This document shows positions 8,875 through 16,963 of a stretch of DNA of 64,000 bases, one piece after another. The stretch's first letter is position 1. The number at the start of each line of letters is the position of its first letter. Below the pieces are notes generated by a model. The model was not told the origin of the DNA and did not search any database. It saw only the letters and a program-made list of their open reading frames with translations. The DNA comes from Tuberibacillus sp. Marseille-P3662 (GTDB taxonomy: Bacteria > Bacillota > Bacilli > Bacillales > Sporolactobacillaceae), in the NCBI RefSeq assembly GCF_900178005.1, contig NZ_FXBS01000005.1, positions 310,001-374,000 of the forward strand, read 5' to 3'. The position numbers and the translations under genes are program-made.

Positions 8875-10488
8875 ATGATGCCGTATGATCCAAATTATCA
8901 ACCTTATTATTCGAAAAGACAGTCCGTTTATAGTAAAAATGGCATGGTTGCAACATCGCAACCACTGGCGGCACAGGCCGGTCTGGAGATATTAAAACAA
9001 GGCGGCAATGCGGTGGATGCTGCCATTGCAACAGCGGCTTGTTTGACGGTCGTTGAACCGACATCAAACGGTATCGGGAGTGACGCGTTTGCTCTCGTCT
9101 GGATGAACGGGGAACTGCATGGCCTTAATGCAAGCGGGCCTGCGCCGCAGAAACTATCTATTAATGCTGTTAAAGAGCGCGGTCATGATACGATACCGAC
9201 CCATGGTCTGACGCCGGTAACGGTTCCCGGGGCGCCGGCGGCATGGGTAGAATGTTCGCGCCGCTTCGGTCAACTGCCATTTAAAGATGTATTAGCGCCC
9301 GCAATTAAGCATGCGGAAGAAGGTTATCCGCTGTCACCCGTGCTGGCCAAGTTTTGGCAACGCGCCTATCAATCTTTTAAAGAGAAACTGACCGATGAGG
9401 CTTTCCAAAATTGGTTTGCGACCTTTGCTCCAGATGGTCGCGCGCCGCAAGCGGGTGAACTTTGGCAGTCACAGGATCATGCCCGCACCCTCCAGGCGAT
9501 TGCTGACACGCAGGGTGAGGCTTTTTATAAAGGGGAACTCGCGGATGCTATTGATGCCTTTTCAAAACAGCATGATGGTTTTATTCGCAAAGAGGATTTA
9601 ATGAACTATCAACCGGAGTGGGTCGATCCGATTTCGGTGAACTATCATGGCTATGACGTTTGGGAGATTCCGCCGAACGGACAAGGTTTGATCGCGCTGC
9701 TTGGGTTGAATATCTTAGACGGTCTAACATTTAATGAAAAAGATTCTGTTGATACCTATCATAAGCAAATTGAGGCGCTGAAGCTAGCATTCGCAGACGG
9801 TCAGAAATATATTACTGAAGCGTCGCATATGAGTGCGTCGCTAGAAGGATTGTTATCAAAAGCCTATGCAGAAAAACGCCGCTCGGCTATTGGTGAGCAG
9901 GCAATGCAGCCGGAACCTGGTGAGCCGCCTAAAGGCGGCACGGTTTATTTGGCTGCGGCTGATGCTGATGGTAACATGGTGTCGTTCATCCAGAGTAATT
10001 ATATGGGCTTTGGTTCCGGGATTGTTGTACCAGGAACAGGTATTGCCCTGCAAAATAGAGGGCACAACTTCTCAATGGATCCTTCCCACGACAATTGTTT
10101 GGCACCTGGGAAACGGACGTATCATACCATCATTCCTGGATTTCTGACAAAGGATGGTGAAGCTGTCGGGCCGTTTGGTGTCATGGGAGGATTTATGCAG
10201 CCGCAGGGACACATGCAAGTGCTCATGAATACGATCGATTTTCACTTGAATCCGCAAGCAGCCTTAGATGCGCCGAGATGGCAATGGATGAAAGATAAGC
10301 AAGTGTTTGTTGAGCATGGTTTTCCGCACCACCTCGCGCAGGCACTGGCGGATAAAGGACATGATATTCAGTATGCCTTGGAACCTAATACCTTTGGCCG
10401 CGGGCAAATCATTTGGCGTGATCCGGAAACAGGTGTGTTAAACGGCGGTACAGAATTTAGAACTGATGGAGGGGTCGCTGCATGGTAA
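8875..10488 (+). CDS. gamma-glutamyltransferase-like protein (YwrD family)
   Basis: This 537-residue Ntn-hydrolase precursor is of the gamma-glutamyltransferase family, which self-cleaves before a threonine that becomes the N-terminal nucleophile of the small subunit. The probable nucleophile is Thr356 (codon 9940-9942) in PPKGGTVYLAAADADG. The N-terminal family block GMVATSQPLAAQAGLEIL and GGNAVDAAIA is clear. No signal peptide is visible, so the enzyme is probably cytoplasmic, as expected for YwrD rather than the secreted Ggt. Its position directly after a peptide importer suggests that imported gamma-glutamyl peptides, for example glutathione, are substrates; that is inference. The start is ATG 8875 after AGGGAGGGA, with a second ATG three bases on. 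A chromate-type transporter pair follows within 35 bases. Confidence 0.9.
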   Translation: MMPYDPNYQPYYSKRQSVYSKNGMVATSQPLAAQAGLEILKQGGNAVDAAIATAACLTVVEPTSNGIGSDAFALVWMNGELHGLNASGPAPQKLSINAVKERGHDTIPTHGLTPVTVPGAPAAWVECSRRFGQLPFKDVLAPAIKHAEEGYPLSPVLAKFWQRAYQSFKEKLTDEAFQNWFATFAPDGRAPQAGELWQSQDHARTLQAIADTQGEAFYKGELADAIDAFSKQHDGFIRKEDLMNYQPEWVDPISVNYHGYDVWEIPPNGQGLIALLGLNILDGLTFNEKDSVDTYHKQIEALKLAFADGQKYITEASHMSASLEGLLSKAYAEKRRSAIGEQAMQPEPGEPPKGGTVYLAAADADGNMVSFIQSNYMGFGSGIVVPGTGIALQNRGHNFSMDPSHDNCLAPGKRTYHTIIPGFLTKDGEAVGPFGVMGGFMQPQGHMQVLMNTIDFHLNPQAALDAPRWQWMKDKQVFVEHGFPHHLAQALADKGHDIQYALEPNTFGRGQIIWRDPETGVLNGGTEFRTDGGVAAW

Positions 10489-10521
10489 CACAATATTTGA
10501 CATCAAGAGAGTTTGAGTCCC

Positions 10522-11091
10522 ATGCGCCTCTATAATCTGTTTATGGCATTTTTGCGGGTTGGTTTGTTGGGATATGGCGGTGGTCCGGGTTCAATCCCGC
10601 TTATTCATAAAGAAGTGGTCGACAAATATGAGTGGATGACCGATGATGAATTCGGCGATGTCCTCGCCTTGGCAAATACTTTGCCAGGGCCGATTGCGAC
10701 GAAGATGGCCGGCTATATCGGTTGGATGGTTGCTAAGACGTGGGGGATGGTCGTCGGCGTCTTGGCGACCATCGTCCCGACGATTTTATTAATGATCTTG
10801 TTATTAACTTTTCTTGCCGCATTTCAAGAGCAACCTTGGGTGCAAGGGATGACCCATGCCGTCATTCCGGTCGTCGGGGTCATGTTGGCCGTATTAACAT
10901 GGCAGTTTTTACAAAAAGCAGGCCAAGGTCTCGGCTGGATCAAATGCTTAATCTTGGCTGTTGTAGCCCTGTTACTGATCAAAATGTTAGGGCTTCATCC
11001 TGCCATCATCATTGGAGCAACGCTATTATATGTTCTTATTAAGCCTAGTCAGTCGAAAAAGTCCAGTGATGAAAGGGGTGAGACGGGATGA
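10522..11091 (+). CDS. ChrA-family transporter, half-size subunit (YwrB-like)
   Basis: This 189-residue membrane protein is one half of a two-gene chromate-ion-transporter (CHR) family system. The signature GYGGGPGSIPLIHKEVVDKYEWM and the LANTLPGPIATKMAGYIG motif define the family; about five to six membrane segments are visible. Bacillus subtilis has an equivalent pair, YwrA and YwrB. The physiological substrate of such short chromate transporters is often unknown, so the chromate label should be read as a family name. ATG 10522 is preferred over TTG 10513 because AGAGAG (10506-10511) would be too close to the TTG. The stop overlaps the ATG of the partner gene by four bases. Confidence 0.88.
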   Translation: MRLYNLFMAFLRVGLLGYGGGPGSIPLIHKEVVDKYEWMTDDEFGDVLALANTLPGPIATKMAGYIGWMVAKTWGMVVGVLATIVPTILLMILLLTFLAAFQEQPWVQGMTHAVIPVVGVMLAVLTWQFLQKAGQGLGWIKCLILAVVALLLIKMLGLHPAIIIGATLLYVLIKPSQSKKSSDERGETG

Positions 11092-11621
11092 ATCTGTGGC
11101 ACATTTTTCTCGCGTTTTTCATTCCTGGAATCCTTGGTTATGGCGGCGGGCCGGCGTCGATTCCTTTAGTCGAAAATGAAGTCGCCAACACTTACGGATG
11201 GATGAATGTTAGTGAATTCAGCCGTGTCTTGGCTTTGGGTAATTCACTACCCGGTCCGATTGCAACGAAATTGGCCGGCTATATCGGCTTCGCTGAAGGC
11301 GGCATTTTGGGTGGGCTGGTTGCGATCATCGCGACTGTCGGCCCTTCATTGATTTTGATGATTGCGTTAATGAGGCTGCTCTACAAATATAAGGACTCCC
11401 CGAAAGTCAAACAACTGACATTGCTGATCCGTCCAACCATCGCTGTGTTATTAGGGTTGATGGCGTATCAATTTTTTCAAGAATCCATAGGTTCGGCGGG
11501 TTGGATACAGACAGGCATTCTCATTGTCGCCTCCTACCTTTTGTTAGAACGCCTCCGCGTTCATCCCGCCTTCGTCATTGCCGGCGCGCTTGCCTACGGC
11601 GCTTTATTTCTAGGTGCATAA
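11088..11621 (+). CDS. ChrA-family transporter, half-size subunit (YwrA-like)
   Basis: This is the partner half of the CHR-type transporter, 177 residues. It repeats the same signature (GILGYGGGPASIPLVENEV and LGNSLPGPIATKLAGYIGF). Together the two halves correspond to one full-length ChrA protein with internal duplication and presumably opposite membrane topology. ATG 11088 overlaps the upstream stop, so the two subunits are made in equal amounts. The operon ends here with a strong terminator. Confidence 0.88.
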   Translation: MNLWHIFLAFFIPGILGYGGGPASIPLVENEVANTYGWMNVSEFSRVLALGNSLPGPIATKLAGYIGFAEGGILGGLVAIIATVGPSLILMIALMRLLYKYKDSPKVKQLTLLIRPTIAVLLGLMAYQFFQESIGSAGWIQTGILIVASYLLLERLRVHPAFVIAGALAYGALFLGA

Positions 11622-11632
11622 GAGACAAAATT

Positions 11633-11661
11633 AAGGACTGCCGAGGTGGCAGTCCTTTTTT
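11633..11661 (+). terminator. intrinsic terminator of the dpp-ggt-chr operon
   Basis: The perfect 10-bp stem AAGGACTGCC (11633-11642) and GGCAGTCCTT (11648-11657) with a 5-nt loop runs into TTTTTT. It lies 12 bases after the last stop. Confidence 0.92.
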
Positions 11662-11678
11662 GTGGACATTGAGAAGAT

Positions 11679-11968
11679 GCTCATTGTTTCCTGAAAACCG
11701 CTCATCTTTCGTGAAAACCGCTCAATTTTTCGAGTGAACCGCTCATCTTCTGTGAAAAGCGCTCATTTTCCATGTGAACCGCTCATCTTTCGTGAAAACC
11801 GCTCAATTTTTCGAGTGAACCGCTCATCTTCTGTGAAAAGCGCTCATTTTCCATGTGAACCGCTCATCTTCTGTGAAAAGCGCTCATTTTCCATGTGAAC
11901 CGCTCATCTTTCATGAAAAGCGCTCATTTTCCATGTGAACCGCTCATCTTTCATGAAAACCGCTCATT
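11679..11968. repeat. array of 15 GCTCAT boxes with 20-21 bp period
   Basis: The core GCTCA(T/A) starts at 11679, 11700, 11720, 11741, 11761, 11781, 11801, 11822, 11842, 11862, 11882, 11902, 11922, 11942 and 11962. Most copies are preceded by C and spaced 20 bases apart, with a few 21-base steps. Between cores the sequence alternates between a few variants (GTGAAAACC, GTGAACC, GTGAAAAG), giving a higher-order unit of about 80 bases. An open frame running through it is a by-product of the repeat and not a gene. Another array with the reverse-complement core lies at 23.28-23.47 kb. Confidence 0.85.
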
Positions 11969-12090
11969 TTTCAGCAAAGTTACCCATCTCATCCTCCGAA
12001 TCCGGTCACAGATACCCCTCAATCCTCGCCTGTCCATCGTCTGAGTTAAATAAAAATTATGCAAAACCCCTTGTCCTTCTTGACTTTTTG

Positions 12091-12119
12091 GCATATAACC
12101 CAAACCTGTTTAATAAAAT
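12091..12119 (+). promoter_or_regulatory. possible sigma-E promoter of spoIIID
   Basis: GCATATAA (12091-12098) resembles the sigma-E -35 region and AATAAAAT (12112-12119) resembles the -10 consensus CATACAnT at six of eight positions, with 13 bases between. spoIIID is a sigma-E gene in Bacillus, which supports the call, but both boxes are imperfect. Confidence 0.4.
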
Positions 12120-12220
12120 GTTACAAACTCACACAAATGGTTATGAGGTGTGGTGTCGTTATGAAGCATCACAAATAATTCTCATATCGCATGTTTTATC
12201 TTTTTTGGGAGGCGAGTGGT

Positions 12221-12490
12221 GTGCACGATTACATCAAAGAAAGAACGATCAAGATTGGAAGGCATATCGTCGAGACGAAGAAAACAGTGCGAGTCGTAGC
12301 CAAAGAGTTCGGTGTTTCTAAGAGCACCGTCCACAAAGATTTAACAGAAAGGCTGCCCATCATCAATCCTGAACTATCGAATGAAGTTCAAACAGTATTA
12401 AGCTATCACAAGTCCATTCGGCATCTCCGAGGAGGAGAAGCGACTCGTACCAAGTACCATAATGACTCTGAAGAACCGGTGAAAAACTAA
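12221..12490 (+). CDS. spoIIID: sporulation transcription factor SpoIIID
   Basis: SpoIIID is a small mother-cell DNA-binding protein that activates or represses many sigma-E genes and helps the switch to sigma-K. The 89-residue product begins VHDYIKERTIKIGRHIVE and contains the helix-turn-helix TVRVVAKEFGVSKSTVHKDL at about residues 22-41. The lysine- and arginine-containing C-terminal helix (LSYHKSIRHLRGGEATRTKY) that helps DNA contact in Bacillus is also present. The GTG at 12221 is chosen: GGGAGGCG lies just upstream and it gives the known N-terminus. An upstream ATG at 12191 would add ten residues not present in the family. It sits directly before mbl, as in Bacillus. Confidence 0.96.
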   Translation: MHDYIKERTIKIGRHIVETKKTVRVVAKEFGVSKSTVHKDLTERLPIINPELSNEVQTVLSYHKSIRHLRGGEATRTKYHNDSEEPVKN

Positions 12491-12621
12491 TCGCTAATAC
12501 AACATGAATCCAAGACACCGGCCGTCGATCGACCACACAATCTCCCATATAAACGCTCCAGGAATTTATACGACATGATTCGATTTTTCTTTTATAAAAT
12601 GCACCCTGTAAGCCAAAAATG

Positions 12622-12630
12622 TGTTAGAAT
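12622..12630 (+). promoter_or_regulatory. possible extended -10 promoter for mbl
   Basis: TGTTAGAAT gives an extended -10 element (TGnTAGAAT) 62 bases upstream of the mbl start. No good -35 hexamer is found at 17 bases, which extended -10 promoters can tolerate. Confidence 0.4.
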
Positions 12631-12692
12631 AGTTAGATGAAAAAGTCGACGTATGTTGAATTTTAATGCATTTGTTTACAGGGAGGATCCTT

Positions 12693-13694
12693 ATGTTTTC
12701 AAGGGATATTGGCATAGACCTTGGTACAGCGAATATATTAATGTATGTTAAAGGCCGCGGAATCGTGTTAAACGAACCATCCGTAGTTGCAATTGATAAA
12801 AGGACAAACAAACCGCTAGAAGTCGGTGAAGCTGCCCGGCGCATGGTTGGTCGTACGCCGGGTAACATTGTTGCCATCCGTCCACTAAAAGACGGTGTCA
12901 TTGCCGATTTTGAAATTACTGAAGTGATGCTCAAATACTTTATTGACAAAATTAAAGTCAAAGGATTTATGACTAAGCCGCGCATCCTTATTTGTACTCC
13001 GACGAACATCACATCGGTTGAACAAAAAGCGATACGAGAAGCAGCGGAAAAAAGCGGCGGAAAACATATCTTTTTAGAAGAAGAACCGAAAGTAGCGGCG
13101 ATTGGTGCCGGTATGGATATTTTTCAGCCAAGCGGTAACATGGTGATTGATATAGGCGGTGGCACAACCGATATTGCTGTCTTGTCGATGGGTGATATTG
13201 TCACCGCCTCCACTATCAAAATGGCCGGGGACTCATTTGATACAGAAATCCTTAATTACATTAAGAAAAAGTACAAGCTACTGATTGGTGAACGGACCTC
13301 AGAAGATATTAAAACGACTGTTGCGACGGTTTATAAAGGGTCTCGTGACGAGGAGATTACCATTCGCGGTCGTGATATGGTCAGCGGTCTACCGAAAACC
13401 ATTACCATTAACTCTGAAGAAATCCGTGAATCCCTTCAAGAGCCAACTGATAACATTGTCCAAGCAGCAAAAAATGTGTTGGAACGGACACCGCCTGAAT
13501 TATCCGCCGACATTATTGACCGCGGTATTATTTTAACCGGCGGTGGTGCCCTGCTTGATGGCATTGATCAGTTGCTCTCCGAAGAGCTCAAAGTCCCTGT
13601 TGTTATTGCTGAGGATCCTTTGGCCTGCGTTGCTGAAGGGACTGGACGGATGCTTGATCACTTGGACAAGTTACCCAAGAAAAAATTAAGCTAA
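12693..13694 (+). CDS. mbl: MreB-like rod-shape protein Mbl
   Basis: Mbl is an actin homologue that forms filaments under the membrane and guides lateral wall synthesis. The 333-residue length is exactly that of Bacillus Mbl. The phosphate-1 motif GIDLGTANILMY is at residues 6-17, the connect and phosphate-2 region contains VIDIGGGTTDIAVL at about residues 150-163, and the adenosine motif GIILTGGGALLDGI lies near residues 280-293. It starts at ATG 12693 after GGGAGGATCC; an in-frame ATG at 12666 lacks a ribosome site. The position between spoIIID and flhO favours Mbl over MreB or MreBH. Confidence 0.95.
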   Translation: MFSRDIGIDLGTANILMYVKGRGIVLNEPSVVAIDKRTNKPLEVGEAARRMVGRTPGNIVAIRPLKDGVIADFEITEVMLKYFIDKIKVKGFMTKPRILICTPTNITSVEQKAIREAAEKSGGKHIFLEEEPKVAAIGAGMDIFQPSGNMVIDIGGGTTDIAVLSMGDIVTASTIKMAGDSFDTEILNYIKKKYKLLIGERTSEDIKTTVATVYKGSRDEEITIRGRDMVSGLPKTITINSEEIRESLQEPTDNIVQAAKNVLERTPPELSADIIDRGIILTGGGALLDGIDQLLSEELKVPVVIAEDPLACVAEGTGRMLDHLDKLPKKKLS

Positions 13695-13769
13695 TCCTTT
13701 TGCACTCGTTGATCAAGGTATGATCCACCCACTTGCCTTAACCGAATCTTTTTAAAAGGGGCTACTCGG

Positions 13770-14579
13770 ATGTTTAGAGGATTTTATACAGCGGCTTCCG
13801 GCATGATGACCCAAAGCCGCCGAACCGATGTCTTAACGAATAACATTGCCAATAAAAATACGCCAGGTTATAAGGCTGATCAGACGGCGACCAAGTCGTT
13901 TCCCAATTACTTAATTGAACGTCTCCAAAAAGGGAACAGCGAAAATTTGGGCCGCCTTTCGTCAGGTGCCTATGTTCAGGAGACGGTCCCTGACTTTACT
14001 TCCGGATCGCTAAAGGAAACAAACCGGTCAACGGATTTGGCGTTAATGGGTAACAATATCCCCGGTGATGCTGACACCGGTCGTCCGGGCGCTGTCTTTT
14101 TTACTGTCGAAGGATCGGACGGAAATCGTCGTTATACGAGAAATGGTCAATTGACCCTGGATGGGACAGGCCAGTTGACGACAGCTAAAGGTCAGCCTGT
14201 GCTCGGTACCAATGGACAACCGATTCAACTAGCTTCCCAGAATTTCAATGTTGATGCGAGCGGACGTGTGTTTGAAGAGGGTCAATTTACAGGACGCCAG
14301 GTTCAAGTGGCTTATGCAGCCAATCCTTATGATTTGGTGAAAGACGGCAGCGGGTTGTATCATCTTGAAGGTGATGGATTATTACCGCAAGCCAACAATA
14401 ATGACAATATTTCATTTAATATCAAACAAGGATTTTTGGAGCAATCTAATGTTGCCTTAGAAGAATCAATGACGAACCTTTCGAATTCGTATCGATTATT
14501 TGAAGCGAATCAAAAAATATTAAAAGCTTATGACCGCAGCATGCAACTTGCCGCAACAAAAGTCGGTCGTTTGGGATAA
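13770..14579 (+). CDS. flhO: flagellar rod protein FlhO (FlgF/FlgG family)
   Basis: FlhO is a distal-rod type flagellar protein exported by the flagellar type III apparatus. The 269-residue product starts MFRGFYTAASGMMTQSRRTD, the conserved N-terminal rod/hook coiled-coil segment with the motif LTNNIANKNTPGYKA. It ends with the matching C-terminal coil EESMTNLSNSYRLFEANQKI. The N- and C-terminal segments pair in the assembled rod. In Bacillus subtilis flhO and flhP follow mbl in the same order. It starts 75 bases after mbl with a GGGGC-type purine site. Confidence 0.92.
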   Translation: MFRGFYTAASGMMTQSRRTDVLTNNIANKNTPGYKADQTATKSFPNYLIERLQKGNSENLGRLSSGAYVQETVPDFTSGSLKETNRSTDLALMGNNIPGDADTGRPGAVFFTVEGSDGNRRYTRNGQLTLDGTGQLTTAKGQPVLGTNGQPIQLASQNFNVDASGRVFEEGQFTGRQVQVAYAANPYDLVKDGSGLYHLEGDGLLPQANNNDNISFNIKQGFLEQSNVALEESMTNLSNSYRLFEANQKILKAYDRSMQLAATKVGRLG

Positions 14580-14591
14580 GGGGGACAGGCC

Positions 14592-15434
14592 ATGACAAAC
14601 CGGGCGATGATTAATGCCGCTGTGACAATGGGCCAACTGCAAAAAGGTCTGGATGTGACGGCAGATAATATCAGTAATGTGAACACATATGGTTATAAGA
14701 GCCGCGGTACCTCCTTCAACAGTTTGCTGTTCCAAGAGCAAAACAATTTGCCCAGCGAAGACAACACGGACGAAGACCGGCTAACACCTGATGGTCTAAG
14801 ATTGGGAACGGGTGCCCAATTATCAGCGACACCGATGGATACAAAGCAAGGCGGATTGCAAGAGACTGGACGGACACTGGATTTTGCTTTGACGCAACCG
14901 AACACGTTTTTTAAAGTCCAAGTGGCTGATGAAGGCGGTGCACCGTCTGTTCAATATACGCGCAATGGTACGTTTTATTTACAACCTGACAATGATTCGG
15001 ATCAAATGAATCTCGTGACATCAGAAGGCCATGCTGTCTTAGATGCGGATAATCAGCCGATTCAAGTGAATCAGAACTTCAAATCATTGAATGTTGACGG
15101 GACGGGCAATATGGAAGTCGAGTACCCTCAAGGAACGGCACAATTAGGTCAGCTGGGGTTGACGGATGTGACCCGCCCACAATTGTTAGTAGGACAAGGC
15201 AATGGGCGTTATACGTTTGATGGGTTGGCAGCACGCGGCCTTAATTTGGCCGATGTCAGCAATCAGTATAATAGTGGGGAATCGGTGGTCCGTCAGGGCT
15301 CCCTCGAACAGTCCAATGTTGACTTAACCGAAGCGATGACAGACTTGACCACTATGCAGCGTTCCTATCAATTTAATGCCCGCTCCATCCGTGTTCACGA
15401 TCAGATGATGGGGCTTGTGAATTCAATCAGGTAG
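14592..15434 (+). CDS. flhP: flagellar rod protein FlhP (FlgG family)
   Basis: This is the second distal-rod type protein, 280 residues, paralogous to FlhO. It has the N-terminal motif MINAAVTMGQLQKGLDV and DNISNVNTYGYKS, and the C-terminal coil DLTEAMTDLTTMQRSYQFN followed by MGLVNSIR, as seen in FlgG and FlgE C-termini. It begins 12 bases after flhO behind GGGGGACAGG, so the two are one transcriptional unit. Presence of both supports a flagellated organism. Confidence 0.92.
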   Translation: MTNRAMINAAVTMGQLQKGLDVTADNISNVNTYGYKSRGTSFNSLLFQEQNNLPSEDNTDEDRLTPDGLRLGTGAQLSATPMDTKQGGLQETGRTLDFALTQPNTFFKVQVADEGGAPSVQYTRNGTFYLQPDNDSDQMNLVTSEGHAVLDADNQPIQVNQNFKSLNVDGTGNMEVEYPQGTAQLGQLGLTDVTRPQLLVGQGNGRYTFDGLAARGLNLADVSNQYNSGESVVRQGSLEQSNVDLTEAMTDLTTMQRSYQFNARSIRVHDQMMGLVNSIR

Positions 15435-15452
15435 AAAGAAAGGCGTTCAGTT

Positions 15453-15869
15453 ATGGATCAGACCAGAGAGCAAAGAAAAGCCAAACAACCAGAAGAACAG
15501 GCCGCTAAGCAGATGGAAAATGATCAGGCCGTTAATCAGGAACAAGAGAATCAAACACGTGAAGGCTGGTTCCGGAAATGGAAAGGCTGGTTTCAGAAAT
15601 GGCTTCATCGTCGCAAGAAAGAAGAGATGCCTGATACGGAACCGGGTTCTAGGGAAGCGAAACGCCAACAGGAAAAACAACAGAAAAAACGGTACCGTCT
15701 CCGTCTCATGCCTGTTTGGCTCCGGGTCGTTGTTCTACTGCTCTTATGTATCTTTGCACTGGTCGTCGGTACCATGATTGGCTTTGGTGTCATCGGCGGC
15801 GGACAAGCCTTCGATGTGTTTCACAAAGAAACATGGCAACACATTTATGACATTATTTATAAAGATTAA
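15453..15869 (+). CDS. EpuA-family small membrane protein
   Basis: This 138-residue protein has a highly charged N-terminal half rich in Glu, Gln, Lys and Arg, a conserved basic-hydrophobic entry RYRLRLMPVWLRVVVLLLL, one membrane segment at about residues 83-108 and a short C-terminal FDVFHKETWQHIYDII. The C-terminal half matches the small EpuA-type family, often labelled DNA-directed RNA polymerase subunit beta in genomes for historical reasons. It is not an RNA polymerase subunit. Bacilli commonly have it next to fabZ and the mbl-flhOP genes, as here. The function is unknown. Confidence 0.75.
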   Translation: MDQTREQRKAKQPEEQAAKQMENDQAVNQEQENQTREGWFRKWKGWFQKWLHRRKKEEMPDTEPGSREAKRQQEKQQKKRYRLRLMPVWLRVVVLLLLCIFALVVGTMIGFGVIGGGQAFDVFHKETWQHIYDIIYKD

Positions 15870-15916
15870 GGGGGAGCTAACCTCCCACCGTAATACTGTG
15901 TTAAAGGACGGATACT

Positions 15917-16354
15917 ATGCTCACCATTGAAGAGATCAAGGATATCATTCCACATCGTTATCCATTCTTGCTCATTGATCGCGTCTTAGAAGTCGAAGAA
16001 GGCCAGCGGGCAGTTGGTTTGAAAAACGTCACGGGTAATGAAGACTTTTTCAACGGCCATTTTCCCGACTATCCTGTTATGCCAGGGGTTCTCATCGTCG
16101 AAGCCCTGGCTCAAGTTGGCGCTGTTGCTATGTTGAAGCAAGAGGACAACCGTGGCCGCTTGGCGTTTTTTACCGGCATTGACAAGTGCCGTTTTAAGCG
16201 TCAAGTCAAACCCGGCGATCAGCTCAAATTGGAAGTCGAAATGACTCGCGTGCGCGGCAAGGTCGGCAAAGGTAAAGGGATTGCCACTGTTGACGGTGAA
16301 GTCGCTGCAGAAGCAGAGATCATGTTTGCTTTAGGTGACAAAGACGAATCATGA
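15917..16354 (+). CDS. fabZ: 3-hydroxyacyl-ACP dehydratase FabZ
   Basis: FabZ dehydrates beta-hydroxyacyl-ACP in fatty-acid elongation in the cytoplasm. The 145-residue protein has the hot-dog fold signature with the catalytic histidine in [14 protein letters not shown] and the catalytic glutamate in [11 protein letters not shown]. The N-terminal [13 protein letters not shown] is also diagnostic. It starts at ATG 15917 and ends the mbl-flhO-flhP-epuA run. A terminator follows. In Bacillus subtilis this gene is ywpB, in the same position. Confidence 0.96.
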   Translation: MLTIEEIKDIIPHRYPFLLIDRVLEVEEGQRAVGLKNVTGNEDFFNGHFPDYPVMPGVLIVEALAQVGAVAMLKQEDNRGRLAFFTGIDKCRFKRQVKPGDQLKLEVEMTRVRGKVGKGKGIATVDGEVAAEAEIMFALGDKDES

Positions 16355-16378
16355 AGCGAAGTATATCATTGATATAGG

Positions 16379-16417
16379 GAGTGTTCCGTAAGTGAGATGA
16401 CGGAGCACTCTTTTTTT
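16379..16417 (+). terminator. intrinsic terminator after fabZ
   Basis: Arms GAGTGTTCCGT (16379-16389) and ACGGAGCACTC (16400-16410) pair over 11 positions with one mismatch. Seven T residues follow directly. Confidence 0.9.
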
Positions 16418-16575
16418 GCTTTTTACCAATAGCATCCCCTGTTGTCCACAGCTTTTAATATCAGATTACCAATGTTACATTTTCATAAAATTTAAGCATT
16501 TGTGGATTCCAGTCCTTTACAAGAGTCTTTTATATTAGTAAAATAATACCAACATCTACGTTGGGGTGTGGCCAT

Positions 16576-16878
16576 ATGTCTGGATTTTTTGAGCAAATGA
16601 GCTCAGCAATTATGACCTACATATATTTGGTATTCCCAATTGCAGCTTTTATTTTGGGTCTTTTGGGCTACTTGTTAACGAAGACGCTTTGGATTGGGTC
16701 TTTATTCACATTATTGGCAAGCACAGCGCTGTTCACTTTGTATTCAGTGAAAGTTGATAATGGGTATTATCTTCCTTACTATTTAATTATATTTTACGGA
16801 TGTTTGTCTTTGGGCGCTTCTATATTGATTCAATGGATCATTGAAAGACCCAATAAAGAAAAGTCTCGAGACATTTAA
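16576..16878 (+). CDS. small hypothetical membrane protein
   Basis: The 100-residue product has about three membrane segments (residues 15-33, 36-57 and 69-89), a short N-terminal amphipathic stretch and a charged C-terminus ERPNKEKSRD. It resembles the DUF2651 type of small Bacillus membrane proteins in size and layout, but I cannot confirm that. ATG 16576 is chosen because GGGGTGTG sits five bases upstream; a TTG at 16561 lacks a site. It stands alone between fabZ and rbsK with no obvious partner. Function is unknown. Confidence 0.6.
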   Translation: MSGFFEQMSSAIMTYIYLVFPIAAFILGLLGYLLTKTLWIGSLFTLLASTALFTLYSVKVDNGYYLPYYLIIFYGCLSLGASILIQWIIERPNKEKSRDI

Positions 16879-16963
16879 AAGTCGGCACAATGATTAGGAT
16901 CAACGCAATGATATATGGCTACACTTAGAGGAGCTGGTGCATTCATCAAAGGAGTTGAACAAT

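Noticed and set aside
11679-11968. Could the regularly spaced repeats be a CRISPR array?
   Set aside because: Cores are only about 6-9 bases with 20-21 bp periods and the spacers recur in a few variants; CRISPR repeats are 24 bases or longer with unique spacers, and no cas gene is nearby. The same holds for the arrays at 18.05 and 23.28 kb.
11935-12321. Open frame of 128 codons overlapping the repeat array and spoIIID
   Set aside because: Its first part is made of repeat units and its second part is the wrong frame of spoIIID; no ribosome site and no homology.
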